In this document: piece by piece, positions 9,097-19,022 of the stretch
Numbering within the stretch: position 1 is the stretch's first letter
Layout: every line of letters starts with the position of its first letter
NCBI GenBank assembly: GCA_015039365.1
Contig: WION01000588.1
Coordinates: forward strand, 1-30,658
Origin: Amanita rubescens
Lineage: Eukaryota > Basidiomycota > Agaricomycetes > Agaricales > Amanitaceae
Direction of reading: 5' to 3'
Length of the DNA: 30,658 nt
Program-made: the position numbers and the translations under genes
Notes under the pieces: model-generated
What the model was told of the DNA's origin: nothing
Database searches by the model: none
The model's input: only the letters and a program-made list of their open reading frames with translations

Positions 9097-10332
9097 TCAT
9101 TTGAACGACATGGATATTTGTACCATTCTCGGCCCGCGCGGCATGTCCCCGCGGGTCACCGATATCAACCTGGACTCTTCACTCCGCATTTCCAAGAGAC
9201 CAGACATCGCTGTCATAAGCTTATCATCCTCATCTCGGCCCCGGAGACATGTCACCTCCAATTCTCGTAGGTTAGGCAGATAAACGCCATCATTCACCCG
9301 CGTAATATGCTTTACAAGGGCAGAGCCTTGTCCACCTTTCGACATCGACATAATGATACAGAGCACCTCGACGCTCGAAAGTAACTTCATCAGACGGGGC
9401 AACAGTTGACATACGTAGTTGTGCAGTGTCAATCGGCGAATGTGGCATGACGAACGACGGATAAAAATTGATAATTCTTCAGTAAAATAGCCTCCCTCCG
9501 GATACTTTGAATGCCAATCCACCCAAAGATGTTCCAGTAAAGGTGCTTCGATCCGTGTCAGGATTTCAGGAGGATATATTTGGACTGCAAGCAACCGGAG
9601 AGACGCAAGCCGGATAGAGCGCTGGTCGTGATCATCGTTCCTGTCCCGGGTGTTGACATGGCCCACGCGTAGCTCCTCGATGTTTTGTAACTGTGATAAA
9701 ATTGTTTCCAGCGTTTTACCGATAGCGGGTTCTCTGTGTATCGAGTATATATTGAGTTTGGTCAACTGCGACCAAGGAAACACCCATTCTCCGGTCCATC
9801 TGAGAAGGTTAAGTTCGGTAAGGCGCGGCAGGGCGGTAAATGGGTGGTACAACTCGGAATTTGAGTCCGCATAGAGCGTTAGCGACTTGACGATTGGCAT
9901 TTTACATCTGAGAAGATCAAGTATGGTAGCCTCGTGCCATACTGTCAGATCCGCCCTTTCCCATCTTTCAGAACAAGACAGCAACAGCCTCCACGTCGTC
10001 TCGATCCATCCGGATAAGTCACTAACGTGAACGGTTATGGTGAGCGGTAGCCGCTCGGATCGTTCAAGGTACAAGAGTGTACGCCGACCTATTTCGTGGA
10101 GGCAATCCACGCCGACATCGTCGCTGGAATGATGCGATAGAGAAAGAGAGGTCCATAGATGTGGGTAGGATACAAATATCGCCCTCCAGCGCTTGCAAAC
10201 TTGTCCTACAGCCCACGGGAATTCCCCAAAACATGAGCTATTTTCCAGAACATCGAGAGAGATAGGTTTATCGCAGAGGAGCTGCAATATGTCGCAGAGA
10301 ATTTCGAAGGGTATCTTCGAGTGTCCGTTCAT
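9097..10332 (-). CDS. F-box/LRR-like protein, copy E (intact)
   Basis: A single-exon gene of 411 residues. Its start, MNGHSKIPFEILCDILQLLC, differs from the MYDN or MxCETIPSEIL starts of the others, but the F-box core (FPWAVGQVCKRWRAIFVSYP, HLWTSLSLSHHS) and the LRR body are kept, ending MVQISMSFK. It shares long identical stretches with copy F (for example EPAxGKTLETILSQLQN and VHVSDLSG), so E and F are sister copies. The predicted role is an SCF adaptor. Upstream lies an inverted fragment of the dynamin tail. Confidence 0.85.
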   Translation of the reverse strand: MNGHSKIPFEILCDILQLLCDKPISLDVLENSSCFGEFPWAVGQVCKRWRAIFVSYPHLWTSLSLSHHSSDDVGVDCLHEIGRRTLLYLERSERLPLTITVHVSDLSGWIETTWRLLLSCSERWERADLTVWHEATILDLLRCKMPIVKSLTLYADSNSELYHPFTALPRLTELNLLRWTGEWVFPWSQLTKLNIYSIHREPAIGKTLETILSQLQNIEELRVGHVNTRDRNDDHDQRSIRLASLRLLAVQIYPPEILTRIEAPLLEHLWVDWHSKYPEGGYFTEELSIFIRRSSCHIRRLTLHNYVCQLLPRLMKLLSSVEVLCIIMSMSKGGQGSALVKHITRVNDGVYLPNLRELEVTCLRGRDEDDKLMTAMSGLLEMRSEESRLISVTRGDMPRGPRMVQISMSFK

Positions 10333-10759
10333 GATCGAGATCTTCCAAGAGTCTAGAGCAATTGAGACTCCGATTTTGAGCTCGATACAATCTGCAATCT
10401 TTTTTGTGCTTCAAACAATTCTACCGTATAATGAGTGCATTTCCTAACACTAACGGTGTTGGACGCGCTCAAGGAGGCGTTCACGAAGCTCCCAGATGTG
10501 AACCTCTTTTTTTGCCGTTTTCCACCTACTAGTATCTATCAGCGCTTCAGCTCTCGTGCCATTGGTAGATCAATCAATTTGAAGAGGGGCAATAGAGCGC
10601 TCGCTTGTCTACATTGTATATACGTCGGTACATGTAGATAATGACTGAATGCTAGTTACATATACCATAGATTTCATGACATCGGAGTATTTCAACACGT
10701 CGTCCTTACGATCGGTGTATAAGTACGGACCGCGATAATAGTAAAGTACAACAGGTTGG
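10333..10759. repeat. F-box array spacer E/F
   Basis: No intact gene. The part nearest copy E matches the upstream DNA of copies A and F (AGACTCCGATTTTGAG, TGAGTGCATTTCCTAACACTA). This similarity ends abruptly at about 10455, where an inverted dynamin-tail fragment begins. The far part (about 10640-10759) matches the 3' flank at 4190-4351 (ACATATACCATAGATTTCA, CATCGGAGTATT, GCGATAATAGTAAAGTACAA). Confidence 0.7.
10459..10507 (+). other. Inverted fragment of dynamin (VPS1) last exon
   Basis: On the plus strand this reads LDALKEAFTKLPDVNL, close to [17 protein letters not shown] at the end of VPS1, which is on the minus strand. Nucleotide similarity is obvious too (GGACGCG, AAGGAGGCGTTCA, GATGTGAACCTC). 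It lacks the stop and runs on as FF. It is therefore a larger, older and oppositely oriented copy of the same gene end that left the scars at 1229 and 5772. Confidence 0.7.
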
Positions 10760-11992
10760 TCATTTGAACGACATGGAGATTTGTACCATTGTCGGCTCGA
10801 GCGGCACGTCCTCGCGTCTCATAGATATCAACCTCGACTCTTCACTCCGTGTTTCCAAGAGACCGGACATCGCGGTCGTAAGCTTCTCGTCGTTATCTAG
10901 CTCCCGGAGACATGTCACCTCCAATTCCCGCAGGTTAGGCAGATAAACACCATCATTCATCCGTGTAATATGCTTTACAAGGAAAGAGCCATGTCCATAT
11001 ACCGTCGTCTTGATGCAGAGCACTTCGACGCTCGAAAGTAACTTCATTAGATGGGGCAACAGTTCACATACGTGGTCGTGCAGTGTCAACCGGCGAATGT
11101 GGCATGATGAACGACGGATAAACGATGATAGTTCTTCAGTAAAGATAAGCGAATAGTCTCCCTCTGGACACCCTGAACGCCAATCAACCCAAAGATGTTC
11201 CAGTAAAGGCGCTTCGATTCGTGTCAGGATTTCAGGAGGATATATTGGGACTGCAAGCAACCGGAGAGACGCAAGTCGGATAGAGCATTGGTCGTGATCA
11301 TCGATCCTGTCCCTGTAGTGGAAATAGCCCACGCGTAGCTCCTCGACGTTTTGCAACTGTGATAAAATTGTTTCCAGTGTTTTACCGTGAGCGGGTTCTC
11401 TATATGTTGATATCTTGAGTTTGGTCAACTGCGACCAAGGAAACGCCCATCCCCATCCGAAAAGGTCAAGTTCGGTAAGGCGGGGCGGGGCGGTAAATGG
11501 GTGATACAACCCGGAACCCGAGTCCCCACAGATCCTTAGCGACTTGAGGATTGGCGTTTTACATCTGAGAAGCTCAAATAAGAGAGGCTCGTCAAATAGT
11601 GCCACATCCGCCCTCCCCCATCTTTCAGAACAAGACAGCAACAGCTTCCACGTCGCCTCAGGGAAACTTCCGATCCGTCCCCCGGATAAGTCACTAACGT
11701 GAACGGTTATATTGAGCGGTAGCTGCTCGGATCGTTTGAGGTACAAGAGTGTACGCCGACGCATGCGATCCACGTCGACAATGTCGCCAAAACGATACAG
11801 TAGGAAAAGAGAGGTCCATAGATGTGGGTAGGATAAGAACATCGCCCTCCAGCGCTTGCAAACTTGTCCTACAGCCCACGGGAATACTCCAAAACGCGAG
11901 CTATTATTCAGAACATGGAGAGAGATAGGTTCATCGCAGAGGAGCTGAAATATTTCGCAGAGAATTTCGGAGGGTATCGTTTCGCAAATCAT
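10760..11992 (-). CDS. F-box/LRR-like protein, copy F (intact)
   Basis: A single-exon gene of 410 residues from the Met at 11992 (MICETIPSEILCEIFQLLC). The frame is open 46 codons further upstream to 12130. That extension lies in the conserved non-coding upstream block of the array (GAGTACATATCCTAACACTA), so the internal Met, which matches copy D, is chosen. The F-box (FPWAVGQVCKRWRAMFLSYP) and LRR body are typical, ending MVQISMSFK. It is the copy next to VPS1 and keeps the original junction with it. By position it is a good candidate for the founder of the array. The predicted role is an SCF ubiquitin ligase adaptor. Confidence 0.85.
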   Translation of the reverse strand: MICETIPSEILCEIFQLLCDEPISLHVLNNSSRFGVFPWAVGQVCKRWRAMFLSYPHLWTSLFLLYRFGDIVDVDRMRRRTLLYLKRSEQLPLNITVHVSDLSGGRIGSFPEATWKLLLSCSERWGRADVALFDEPLLFELLRCKTPILKSLRICGDSGSGLYHPFTAPPRLTELDLFGWGWAFPWSQLTKLKISTYREPAHGKTLETILSQLQNVEELRVGYFHYRDRIDDHDQCSIRLASLRLLAVPIYPPEILTRIEAPLLEHLWVDWRSGCPEGDYSLIFTEELSSFIRRSSCHIRRLTLHDHVCELLPHLMKLLSSVEVLCIKTTVYGHGSFLVKHITRMNDGVYLPNLRELEVTCLRELDNDEKLTTAMSGLLETRSEESRLISMRREDVPLEPTMVQISMSFK

Positions 11993-12194
11993 GTTATGGC
12001 GGCGCGTGGTGTTGCGGTAGGCCGCAGATGAAGCAATTAAGGCTCCGATTTCAAGCGAAGTACGTGACTTTTTAGTAAAACGTTGGAGTCGTGAGGTTCT
12101 ACTGTATATAATGAGTACATATCCTAACACTAAGGGGTGATCGATCTACTAATGGAACGAGAGCGGATAGATAGTAACGAGTAAAAAAAGCAAT

Positions 12195-15100
12195 CTAAGT
12201 CGACTTGAGGTTCACATCCGAGAGCGTCTTGAACGCCTCCTTATACGCGTCCAACAATGCCTTGACTCTCGTCCGTTCCGCCACGAGCGCCTCATCCTCG
12301 TTCAACAAATCTGCAAACAGATCCGGCTTGTACAGCGACGACACAAGCCGGTTCTGTACATGTTGTGATGTGTAATTGACGAGGAAATGCATGATAGCTT
12401 TTGGTATCAGGTCCTGGATCGTCTGTCGCACAATGCCAAAGTACGACGCGATGAGGGACCGGATCAAAGTGGTCTCCATTTCTTCTCTTTGCGTCAGTTG
12501 CGCCCCTTCGGCGGATATCTAGCAGGAAAAAAAAGAGTTAGGAACGATAACGGAATCAGGTGTGGGAAGAAACGGAAATCCCGCAAGCGATCTTTCAGTA
12601 ACCACCGCGAAGCTTATCAAGAAGACCAAGGTACGACTTACCGCTTCTATATGTTTACCGAGACTCTTCATGTCATATGCCGCACTGTTCCCGTCTACCA
12701 CTCTCTTCCCTGCCATCAAGCCCGTCACCGAGTTGCCACCGGACACGTCCCGTCCTACGGGGGCGATACTCTGCGTGCGATCTCCGACACCGCCCCCTAG
12801 CTGTCCATGGCGATGATGGTTTGGATGATGGTGATGCTGCTGATCCAAGCTGGTACCCGTAACAGGCCCTGGACCATTCTGCCCAAAAAAGTAGGTAAGG
12901 AACGCTTCCCGAGAGAATGGCGTTCCTGCACCTGCCCCGGCGGCGATAGAGGCACTCAACGCATTGGGATTAGAGCTTGTGTTGAAGTTCATTGATGCCA
13001 GCCCCGTCGAGGAGGAAGACCGGCCTGGGAATGTCCCTGTCCCTGTCCCTGTCTGGCTTGGATTCCGTGACGAGGACCTTTTGTTGATGGTAGCGGGGAG
13101 CGACGGGTTGGATGCGCCGGCGTTGGCGGGAACTATGGTGTGATGTGGACGTGAGCGATCATGAGGAAGGGGAGAAACAGCACGCCGGTCGCGCGAAGGA
13201 AAGATACCATTGATGTTGTTGTCTTCTGACGATGTTTCTTCTTCATCTTCAGGTGACGTGCCATTGCCATTTATTGATTCACTTGAAGATGGCTAAGACA
13301 AATAGATTGGTCAAACTAAACGATATTGGCAAGGGTCATATTACCTTTTGTGTAATTTGTGCTTTGGGCGTGACTTTGGAAGGGAGATGTTGTTGTGACG
13401 CGAGGGCAGTGCCGGAAAGGAATGCTGGATGGTTGGTGTTGATATATGCGGCTTGAATTTCTATCAGACTCTGCGCGTACTCCGACGTAGGCCCAAGCCG
13501 TTCTCGCAAAAGCTCCGACACCACCTCTATCAACTGTGCATGCAACCTCGGGAACCGCTGTAGTTCCGTGCTGGTACAGTTGTGACAAATTTTCACCAAC
13601 TCTTCATACACCAATTCGACACATCTGAGACTAGGCGCCTCCAGCAGCTTAATCTGAGGCTTGATGAGCAGATCAAAAGCAGCTTCGGGCACGAACAAAC
13701 TTGGTCGAGGACCTGTTGAATTGCGAATGGCAGTTCTGATGTCCTGGTTGTCCAAGTTGGCTGTTGAGTCTATTGATGCGAGGGCCTGGCCAAAGACATC
13801 GTGGAAAATGTAGTATATGCGTGCACCGCCAGTGAGTTCTTTGGTTGAAACGTCAATTTTGGTTCCTTCAATTGAAGAAATGAAGTCTCTCGCAAACTGT
13901 GTCATGAGGCGTAGAACAAGGGAACCTTGCTGTGGATCGTCGGTGAGTAGGATTCGTTAAACGATGCTCAAGTCAACATACCTGATTCTTGTCTCCAAAG
14001 ATGGCCGCATCACCGAATGAGTTGAGCTCCTGCTGAGCCTGTCCCATCAATGTATTCAGACGCGCCTTCATATCTGGCAACTTGTCGCGAATGTGGTTCA
14101 TGAGTACCTTTTCAATCAAATCATCAACACTACGCCTTCAAAACAATGCATATACCCACCATATTCAACGTCTTTGCCAAGTACTTTGTTCCATTTTTGT
14201 GGGAAATATTCCGGTAGGCAGGGTGGTTACGGAAGAATTCAGTTTCACTTTCCAAAGCGTCTCCCAAGCTCTTTTTTCCGTTGATGTCCTGTTGGCTTCT
14301 GTTAACGACACCAATGAATCCAAGCTTGAGGGGGTAAACACGTCCAGTGAGGACGTCAAGGGCGTTGGTACCGGCGTCCATGAGGTCAAGTTTGGTAAGA
14401 ACGCCTATGGTTCTTCGGCCTTGAGGGTCAACAGTGCGGGCAAGTTTGAGAGAATCTGAGTTGGCAAGGTCGACATTTGCGGCAGAAACGGATAGGACAA
14501 CACTATGGTCGATGAGACGCGCTAAAAACAGGATTGCGCCGAGAATACCTGTTCGGTTTTGAAATGTACTCGATAACGAGGTTTCTGATTTGCCGTTCAA
14601 TATCGCTTGGTTGATCACCGACGGGAATCTGAATTCTGGAATGAGAAGAGTTCAAACCTCGATGGCATGGCACCGTACCTTTGTCAAACCAGGAAGGTCC
14701 ACCAACGTCAAGTCCAACACATCCGGGCTGTATATTCGAAGGTGTATTGGTAGCTTGCTGATGCCTTTATTCTGACCCGCGACTCTGTACGTCTCCTGCT
14801 CAATCTCTCTACACACTTCGCTAAAGTCCGTAAACCGTTTGTCCGTGTGGAGGAATTGCGCCCACTCTGTATGTGGGGAAGCAGTTGGATTGGGTTCTGG
14901 CGGAATAGGCGTATGGATGAGCTGAAGCACGAGCGGCCTGCGCGTCACGATTCCTTGTCCGCGCGGTAAAAAGTCTTTTCCAACAATACTGTTACAAGGC
15001 ATGTTCAGAGATTGAAACCAAAGAGGTCTGGAAGGACATGCGTTTCTAGGACGCTGGATTTTCCAGCTGATTGACTGCCGACCTGGTACATGACGAGTCA

Positions 15101-15295
15101 AGGTCAAGGTCGATGTTAATGGATAATTGACACTGAACACTCACTACTACAAGCTGTGGCATGTCCAACTCCCCTCCTAGCGGCCATCCTTGCGTTTCCG
15201 GTTCAACTGTTGTCACACGGATGCTTCGGCTACTCACCCAGGTTGCTGAACGTGTCCTGGAGCTTGTTGACAAGCTTTATTAGATCACCGTCCAT
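12195..15295 (-). CDS. VPS1: Dynamin-related GTPase, Vps1 type
   Basis: Ten exons, joined by frame and family fit: 15295-15238, 15176-15145, 15082-15042, 14988-14679, 14628-14549, 14502-14160, 14107-13982, 13929-13345, 13292-12642, 12518-12195. They sum to 2,550 nt, or 849 residues. The GTPase domain carries P-loop GSQSAGKS (32-39), switch Thr in GIVTRRP (59), DLPG (141-144) and TKLD (210-213). The stalk follows ([20 protein letters not shown]). Residues 526-742 are a Ser/Gly/His-rich variable insert, and the GED ends the protein ([34 protein letters not shown]). There is no PH or proline-rich tail, and the short [14 protein letters not shown] start fits Vps1 rather than Dnm1. By family it self-assembles to drive membrane fission in Golgi-to-endosome/vacuole traffic and peroxisome division. 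Vps1 is usually about 700 residues; the excess is in the insert. The third intron (15041-14989) appears to be GC-AG. Confidence 0.9.
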
Positions 15296-15550
15296 TGTAG
15301 TGAAAGGAACCGGGGAATCCGAATACGTTCAGTGCGCGTCACGCAGCCGGCAGGAATGTCTCTATTTGCTCATGTTTGTCATCGCCTTGCCATCACTTCC
15401 GCCGCGGCAATGAAGAAGCTTTCATACAGAGTCTATACCACCCGGGAAGCTACTACACATGAAACGCAATGGAGCTGCGGGTTACACGCGGTCTGAGGCT
15501 GGTCAGCCCTACATAAGACACCTCTGTCCCAACTTTCTGCTTCAAATAAT
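15296..15550. promoter_or_regulatory. Divergent promoter region VPS1 / Na+/H+ antiporter
   Basis: The 255 bases between the two opposing start codons must hold both promoters. Sequence near the antiporter start is pyrimidine-rich (CCCAACTTTCTGCTTC, ending CAAATAATATG), as is common before fungal starts. No clear TATA box was found. Confidence 0.5.
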
Positions 15551-17409
15551 ATGCCCGTCCAACTTGTCCAGGTTGGTCTCTCGTCCAGCACGTTTCTCAT
15601 CTTAGACAAGCCTGTATCCAGGTGACCGATTCAGGTCTCGCATACATGTGCCTAGGCGGCTTTGTCGTCGCGGTAATACTACCAAATTGTATTTTTTTCC
15701 CTTTCTTGGTGCTTACGGTGGCATTTAGTTCTCGATGATATCGCTGTTCGCTCGCGAAAAGGTGCCTGTGGCTTTCATGTCGTTCGATACGCGGCTTCAA
15801 ATATTTATTAGCTTTATATTAATGAAGTCTTTCTCGGCACCACCTTTGGCATTAGCATCGGCCCACACGTCGCCAACATTTTTAATCCGCGAGGATGGGT
15901 CCATCCACCGTTCAATGTCGACAACATCACGCTTGAGGTTATGCGGATAACCCTCGCCACGGGTTTATTCGCCATTGGAGTCCAATTACCCGGTGGTTAC
16001 ATGTACAAGCGAGCCAAATCCCTCCTCGTCATGATTGTCCCTACCATGGCTGTCGGTTGGATTATTGTCTCCGCCATCCTTAAATCCCTCTTCCCTAGCC
16101 TTGGTTTCCTTGCTTGCTTAGCTACCGCAAGCTGTCTTACACCAACCGACCCCATTATATCTGCCGCGATAGTAGGTGGACGGTTTGCGGAGGAACATGT
16201 GCAAGAGGAGTTGAGGGATCTCATTTCGGCAGAGAGTGCGGCAAATGATGGGCTGGCCTACCCTTTTCTGACGTTTGCAATTTACCTAACCGTAGATGCG
16301 ACAGTAATGGAGGGGATCAAGGATTGGATTCTGATTGGGATTCTATGTAAGTGGACCTTCCCGTTTAACGAACGAGAATGATATATTGATGAACGAAGAC
16401 CAGGTGGTCTTGGGCATTGTGATAGGTGCAATGCTAGGGTGGTTATTCTCAAAGTTGATGAAATATTTGTATGAGCTGAAGTGGCTGAACGAAGAATCAT
16501 ATGTCGTGCAGTATTTGGCCCTGGCAATTTTTACAGAAGGATTGGTCGTCACGATTGGGAGTGACGATTTACTGGCGTCGTTCGCAGCTGGTACGTGATC
16601 ACGGCCTGGTTAGACCTAAACTTTACCGATTATGCTGGTAGGTTGCGCAATATCCTGGGACGGAGGTTTCAAACACCACACACAGGGACAATATTTTGCG
16701 GCACTGGTCGACTTTGTGCTCAATTGTGCATGTTTCATCTATATCGGTGCCTGGCTGCCCTTTGGGAGCTTCTATATGCCCGAGCTTGGGATCACACCAC
16801 CGCGACTGGTAATATTGTCTATTGCAATCCTGTTCGCCAGGAGGATTCCCGCATTATTGATGTTATATAAATGGATTCCGGAAATAAGAGATTGGAGAGA
16901 AGCCCTTTTCACGGGTCATTTTGGGCCGATGGGCGTGGGGGCGATTTTTGTGTCGACGCTTGCGTTGCACAAGTTGCCCAGTCCCAAGTATCCGCCCGAG
17001 ACACAGCAGGATCGCCTGGCGTTGATGCTTCAGCCAATTGTGACATTTGTTGTATTGAGTTCTATCATCATACGTTTGTCTTTTTACCCCGCTCAAGTCA
17101 TTTTTCCTCATTGACGTTCTGTAGATGGTCTTTCCATACCGCTTCTCAATCTCGGCCGATCGTTGAAGCCGTGCACGTCAGACGAACTGCCACCCGCCAT
17201 GGACGTTGTCATGGCAGCGGACAAGGACACAAAGAGTGAAACTTTCCCATCATGCACAGGTGAAAGGGATTCGAATCTCCCAGAAGATCCATCATTTACC
17301 ATTTCCGTTGTCTCCCGTCATTGACCACTCTGCAGGACATTTATGTTGGACCATCCGGGTTCAAGTGGGCGACACGATGGATGTCAACTTTGGTGGCGTC
17401 TGGGGATAA
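15551..17409 (+). CDS. NHA1: Plasma-membrane Na+/H+ antiporter, NHA1/SOD2 type
   Basis: Exons 15551-15571, 15622-15672, 15729-15761, 15812-16346, 16399-16590, 16642-17073 and a last part from 17125. All introns are 50-56 nt and every junction restores the family sequence (VTDSGLAYMCLGGFVVA, FSMISLFAREK, LYINEVFLGTTFGISIGPHV). Landmarks are PTDP (146-149), the ion-site motif ESAANDG (176-182, Asp181), and HFGPMGVGAIF. By family it exchanges cytosolic Na+/K+ for H+ across about 12 membrane segments. The 3' end is ambiguous. Reading through from 17125 gives a stop at 17324 (487 residues, ...SFTISVVSRH). Splicing 17260-17335 gives a stop at 17409 (490 residues, ...VQVGDTMDVNFGGVWG). The tail is short, as in fission-yeast Sod2 rather than budding-yeast Nha1. 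Confidence 0.88.
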
Positions 17410-17972
17410 CATACGGCGATAAAACACCGTACACCGGAAGAAAAGTATTTTGGAGTACAGTTGGTGTGACAGATGCCTATCATGGTGGTATAGATTCTAG
17501 AACTTGAGACGCGTGTCGCTGTATCATATGCCTGGTACAGTCGTTGCCATTTTCGTGTTTCTCGCGGACCCAATGTTTCTTTAGGGCTCCCACGCGGCCT
17601 ACTTGAAACATCCTTCAATAAAACATATAGAACGGTTCCAGACTGAACGCATAGCATTATACTCGTAGCGGCCTCCTGGCATACTCGTGTTTCCGCACTG
17701 CTTGCGATCGCTCTTATTTTTGTTCATGTGCGGAGAACCTGCTGTTCTAACGGATCAGACGGCTCCTCACTGATAGAGTTTCCAAGTTTACGGCGCAAGT
17801 ACATAACCGATGATCGATGATCCATAACGTCACTGCTGTCACGTTTCGAGGGCGGCCGCCCTGGTGTTTGAAAGGCTAAAAAGGTTTACCGTTTAACGCG
17901 TCTCACGATTCCCTTTTGAACGCCAGTCCTCAACGAAAATTCTCTTTTTTACCCCTCCTATCATCAAGTGTA
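17410..17972. other. Intergenic region upstream of GPI gene 1
   Basis: No gene seen. It carries a GGCGGCCGCC palindrome near 17852 and, at its right end, the promoter motif shared with the second GPI gene copy. Confidence 0.4.
17891..17910 (+). promoter_or_regulatory. Conserved 20-bp upstream motif, GPI gene 1
   Basis: GTTTAACGCGTCTCACGATT is found identically at 27378-27397, in front of the paralogous GPI gene. It lies 63 bases before the start here and 118 there. The flanks are shared only in pieces (CGAGGGCGG, GTTTGAAAG). It contains the MluI-box-like ACGCGT core. Confidence 0.55.
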
Positions 17973-18884
17973 ATGTTCATAATCGCGATTCTCGCCATCC
18001 TGCCTGCCTTCTTGGTAGTAGCGGACGTCACGCCCAGCGCCCCCGGACCAGGCTATGTCGCCAACGCCGGTAGCCAGTGCGGGATTGAGTGGATTGGGGA
18101 CACAAGTTCCTCCACCGTCTGGAAGGGCATGTCGATTCAGCTCATGACTGGCGATAATTTTAACATGATTCCCTTGACTAGTATGTACTGACGCTTCTCT
18201 ACTGTTTCTTTCCCTCACACGCGCGTCAGCCGTTGTACAGAACCTGGATGGTACAAAATCCGGATCCTTTATGTGGACTTGCCCTCAAGTGAGTATTTTT
18301 GTAAAAAAAAAAAGTCAGCCACATTCAAGCTGAACGGTGCTTTATAGGTTACCCCAAACTCTGCAATCTACTTTTACCAGTTCACTTCGCCTAATACTGT
18401 CAACAGGCAGTGGACGACGCGGTTTGCTATTGCTTCTAGCTCTGGGCAGACAACACCTCCGCCCAACGTGACACAGCCTGGCACGGGTCAGGCGATTCCC
18501 TGGGGTATTGGCAAGCTCAACGACCCGTCGAAAGCTGTCCCACCTCCTGGGTATTTGACCGGTGGGAGTACCCCCTCGCCCCCTGCCAGTTCGACCTCTG
18601 GCAATCCGACCTCCACCAATCCGGGCACTTCAAGCACTACCGCCTCTGTCAATTCGACCCCCTCCTCCAGTTTGTCACCCAGCACAAGCACGACGTTGAC
18701 GGGCGCAGGCCTCACCACTACTCCTTTGCCCTCCACAACGGTTGTCATTACCCAAGCCACCGCAACCACGACACCATCTGCGAGCATACCTAGTACATCT
18801 ACCAATAGTGCCGCGCCTTATACCCCCTTCGTACCCGGCTTGCTATTAAGCATCTGTGCACCGGTTTTTATGGCGTTATTTTGA
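17973..18884 (+). CDS. GPI-anchored Ser/Thr-rich wall protein, Kre9/Knh1-like, copy 1
   Basis: Exons 17973-18180, 18230-18288 and 18348-18884, 267 residues. A signal peptide (MFIIAILAILPAFLVVADVT) is followed by a Kre9/Knh1-type module of about 100 residues (QCGIEWIGDTSSSTVWKGMS, IQLMTGDNFNMIPLT, then TVVQNLDGTKSGSFMWTCPQ and VTPNSAIYFYQFTSP). This family is linked to beta-1,6-glucan in yeast and is common as small GPI proteins in mushrooms. Next comes a long Ser/Thr/Pro-rich, probably O-mannosylated stalk. The C-terminus (PFVPGLLLSICAPVFMALF) is a hydrophobic GPI-attachment tail after small residues NSAA. The start codon was chosen because it opens the signal peptide and aligns with copy 2. 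The exact biochemical role is unknown. Confidence 0.88.
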
Positions 18885-19022
18885 GGATGTGATTTTATGA
18901 TTACGAGTTAACGTTCAAAACGCTTCTTTTGATTGGTGTTTATGGTACCATTACATAGTAATTTTAGCACTTTAATCGTTTATATTAGTAGCAACAAGAT
19001 CCACGATAAGATTAACGACGAG

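Noticed and set aside
11993..12130. A 46-residue N-terminal extension of F-box copy F.
   Set aside because: It lies in the upstream block that is non-coding in the other copies, and Met at 11992 aligns with the start of copy D.
18488..18805. A 105-residue minus-strand frame opposite the Ser/Thr stalk of GPI gene 1, and a matching one opposite gene 2 (27933-28265).
   Set aside because: Val/Glu-rich antisense frames are expected opposite Ser/Thr/Pro repeats, and they have no start context or domain.
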